A stretch of 64,000 bases of DNA from Debaryomyces hansenii CBS767 (taxonomy: Eukaryota > Ascomycota > Pichiomycetes > Serinales > Debaryomycetaceae). The stretch is from contig NC_006046.2 of the NCBI RefSeq assembly GCF_000006445.2, positions 1,302,001-1,366,000 on the forward strand. The letters run 5' to 3'. A program made the position numbers and the translations under genes. This document shows positions 63,458-64,000 of the stretch, in pieces (position 1 is the stretch's first letter; every line of letters begins with the position of its first letter). A model generated the notes under the pieces. The model was given only the letters and a program-made list of their open reading frames with translations. It was not told the DNA's origin and did no database searches.

Positions 63458-64000
63458 TTAATAAATTGCACTTGGGTCTTCCATACTGTAATCAATCCAG
63501 CTAGCCATACAGTTTTGATCTGCCAAATGGTCCCATCTACTAAATTGGCCAGCTTCGCAACCAATTGTGTCAGGAGAATTAGGACAATTAACGTATGGGT
63601 CGTGGTAATATCCTATATCTCTAAACCAGTGGATATCCTTGGTGTCGGCAAATAATGCTAACCCCATAGAATGTACAGGTGCATCTCCCCAACGTTCATA
63701 ATAGAAGTTCCCAGTAGAATCCAAATATTTAAACCACTCATTATACGCTTCACCACGGTAGAAATCCATGTCACCAATTTCGAAATTTGACCAGAAATGA
63801 CAAGTAGAATATCCGTTTGCCTTTTTATTATTCTTGGGATTTTGTTGGTTCTCTAAAAGCCACTGAAATGCTCCATTCGGGTTTACATATTTATAGTTAT
63901 CGCCCTTATTCAAGAATTTTAAAGTCTCCGGCCATAAGGATACGACAGTTTCCGAAATATCGTAGAGATTAATTGCAAAACCATAAGCTTTCTTGGTTAC
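63458..64000 (-). CDS. GT15 mannosyltransferase, Ktr4-like, C-terminal part; 5' end outside window
   Basis: The frame is open to the window end (181 codons visible, beginning VTKKAYGFAINLYDI). It carries the GT15 blocks CHFWSNFEIGDMDFYRGEAY and FYYERWGDAPVHSMGLALF, so it is a third member of the Kre2/Ktr family besides the tandem pair at 11.4-14.4 kb. Differences such as ETVVSLWPETLKFL and the end GCEAGQFSRWDHL...WIDYSMEDPSAIY place it in another subgroup, nearer Ktr4/Ktr5, than the tandem pair. An open frame continues downstream of its stop in another phase (to 63364), but I have no evidence that it is coding. Confidence 0.88.
   Translation of the reverse strand, partial: VTKKAYGFAINLYDISETVVSLWPETLKFLNKGDNYKYVNPNGAFQWLLENQQNPKNNKKANGYSTCHFWSNFEIGDMDFYRGEAYNEWFKYLDSTGNFYYERWGDAPVHSMGLALFADTKDIHWFRDIGYYHDPYVNCPNSPDTIGCEAGQFSRWDHLADQNCMASWIDYSMEDPSAIY

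Noticed and set aside
63364..63564. Frameshifted C-terminal extension of the third GT15 gene
   Set aside because: The other-phase frame is open past the stop codon, but it does not resemble any GT15 tail I know; the stop at 63458 gives a plausible end.

Overview
The window is AT-rich, gene-dense nuclear DNA of a budding yeast. The gene set (alpha-COP, Elongator Elp3, Nog1, Nob1, Npl4, EF1B-gamma, Hda2, Ase1, Scm3) is eukaryotic. The introns are few, short and lie at the 5' end, with GTAAGT/GTATGT donors and TACTAAC-type branch points. In-frame CTG codons are scarce, and one falls where Hal3 relatives normally carry a small or polar residue. Together with tandem MNT1/MNT2-type mannosyltransferases and tandem GTT-type GSTs, this points to the CTG-Ser clade (Debaryomyces/Candida group). 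The exact species is inference.

Layout. 1-7.1 kb: 3' part of COP1, PPT1, COA4, a spliced PRKRIP1/DUF1168-like gene and SCM3. 7.2-14.4 kb: AFG3, an unrecognised gene and two tandem GT15 mannosyltransferases. 14.4-18.4 kb: two long gene-poor stretches around a TBC-domain Rab-GAP, with inverted repeats and a decayed tRNA-like segment. 18.4-33.6 kb: NPL4 (intron directly after the ATG), SSE1 with a heat-shock element, SKY1, ELP3 divergent from MBA1, LEE1-like, NOG1 and MNN9. 33.7-39.8 kb: TEF4, whose 185-nt intron carries a C/D snoRNA matching snR38, then a zinc-cluster regulator and a divergent sugar-transporter-like MFS protein. 40-45.3 kb: an RRM protein, a SIS2/VHS3 homologue with 44 consecutive Asp codons, and an F-box/LRR protein. 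45.3-61.2 kb: ASE1, a mitochondrial PPR-like protein, a YPQ-type PQ-loop transporter, DPL1, HDA2, IRS4 and NOB1. 61.3-64 kb: two tandem GSTs with introns at the same codon, and the 3' part of a third GT15 gene cut by the window end.

Most genes are unrelated housekeeping genes, as usual in yeast. Themes that recur are Golgi mannosylation (three GT15 genes and MNN9), ribosome synthesis and translation (NOG1, NOB1, TEF4 with its snoRNA), mitochondrial biogenesis (AFG3, COA4, MBA1, the PPR-like gene) and chromosome segregation/chromatin (SCM3, ASE1, HDA2). Five introns are supported and a sixth is a candidate. Four of the five are 55-63 nt, and the only long one is the snoRNA host. I saw no transposon, CRISPR array or cluster that clearly forms a new system. 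The less explained items are the intronic snoRNA, a possible 31-codon spliced ORF, the structured 17.5-18.4 kb gap and several orphan or divergent proteins.
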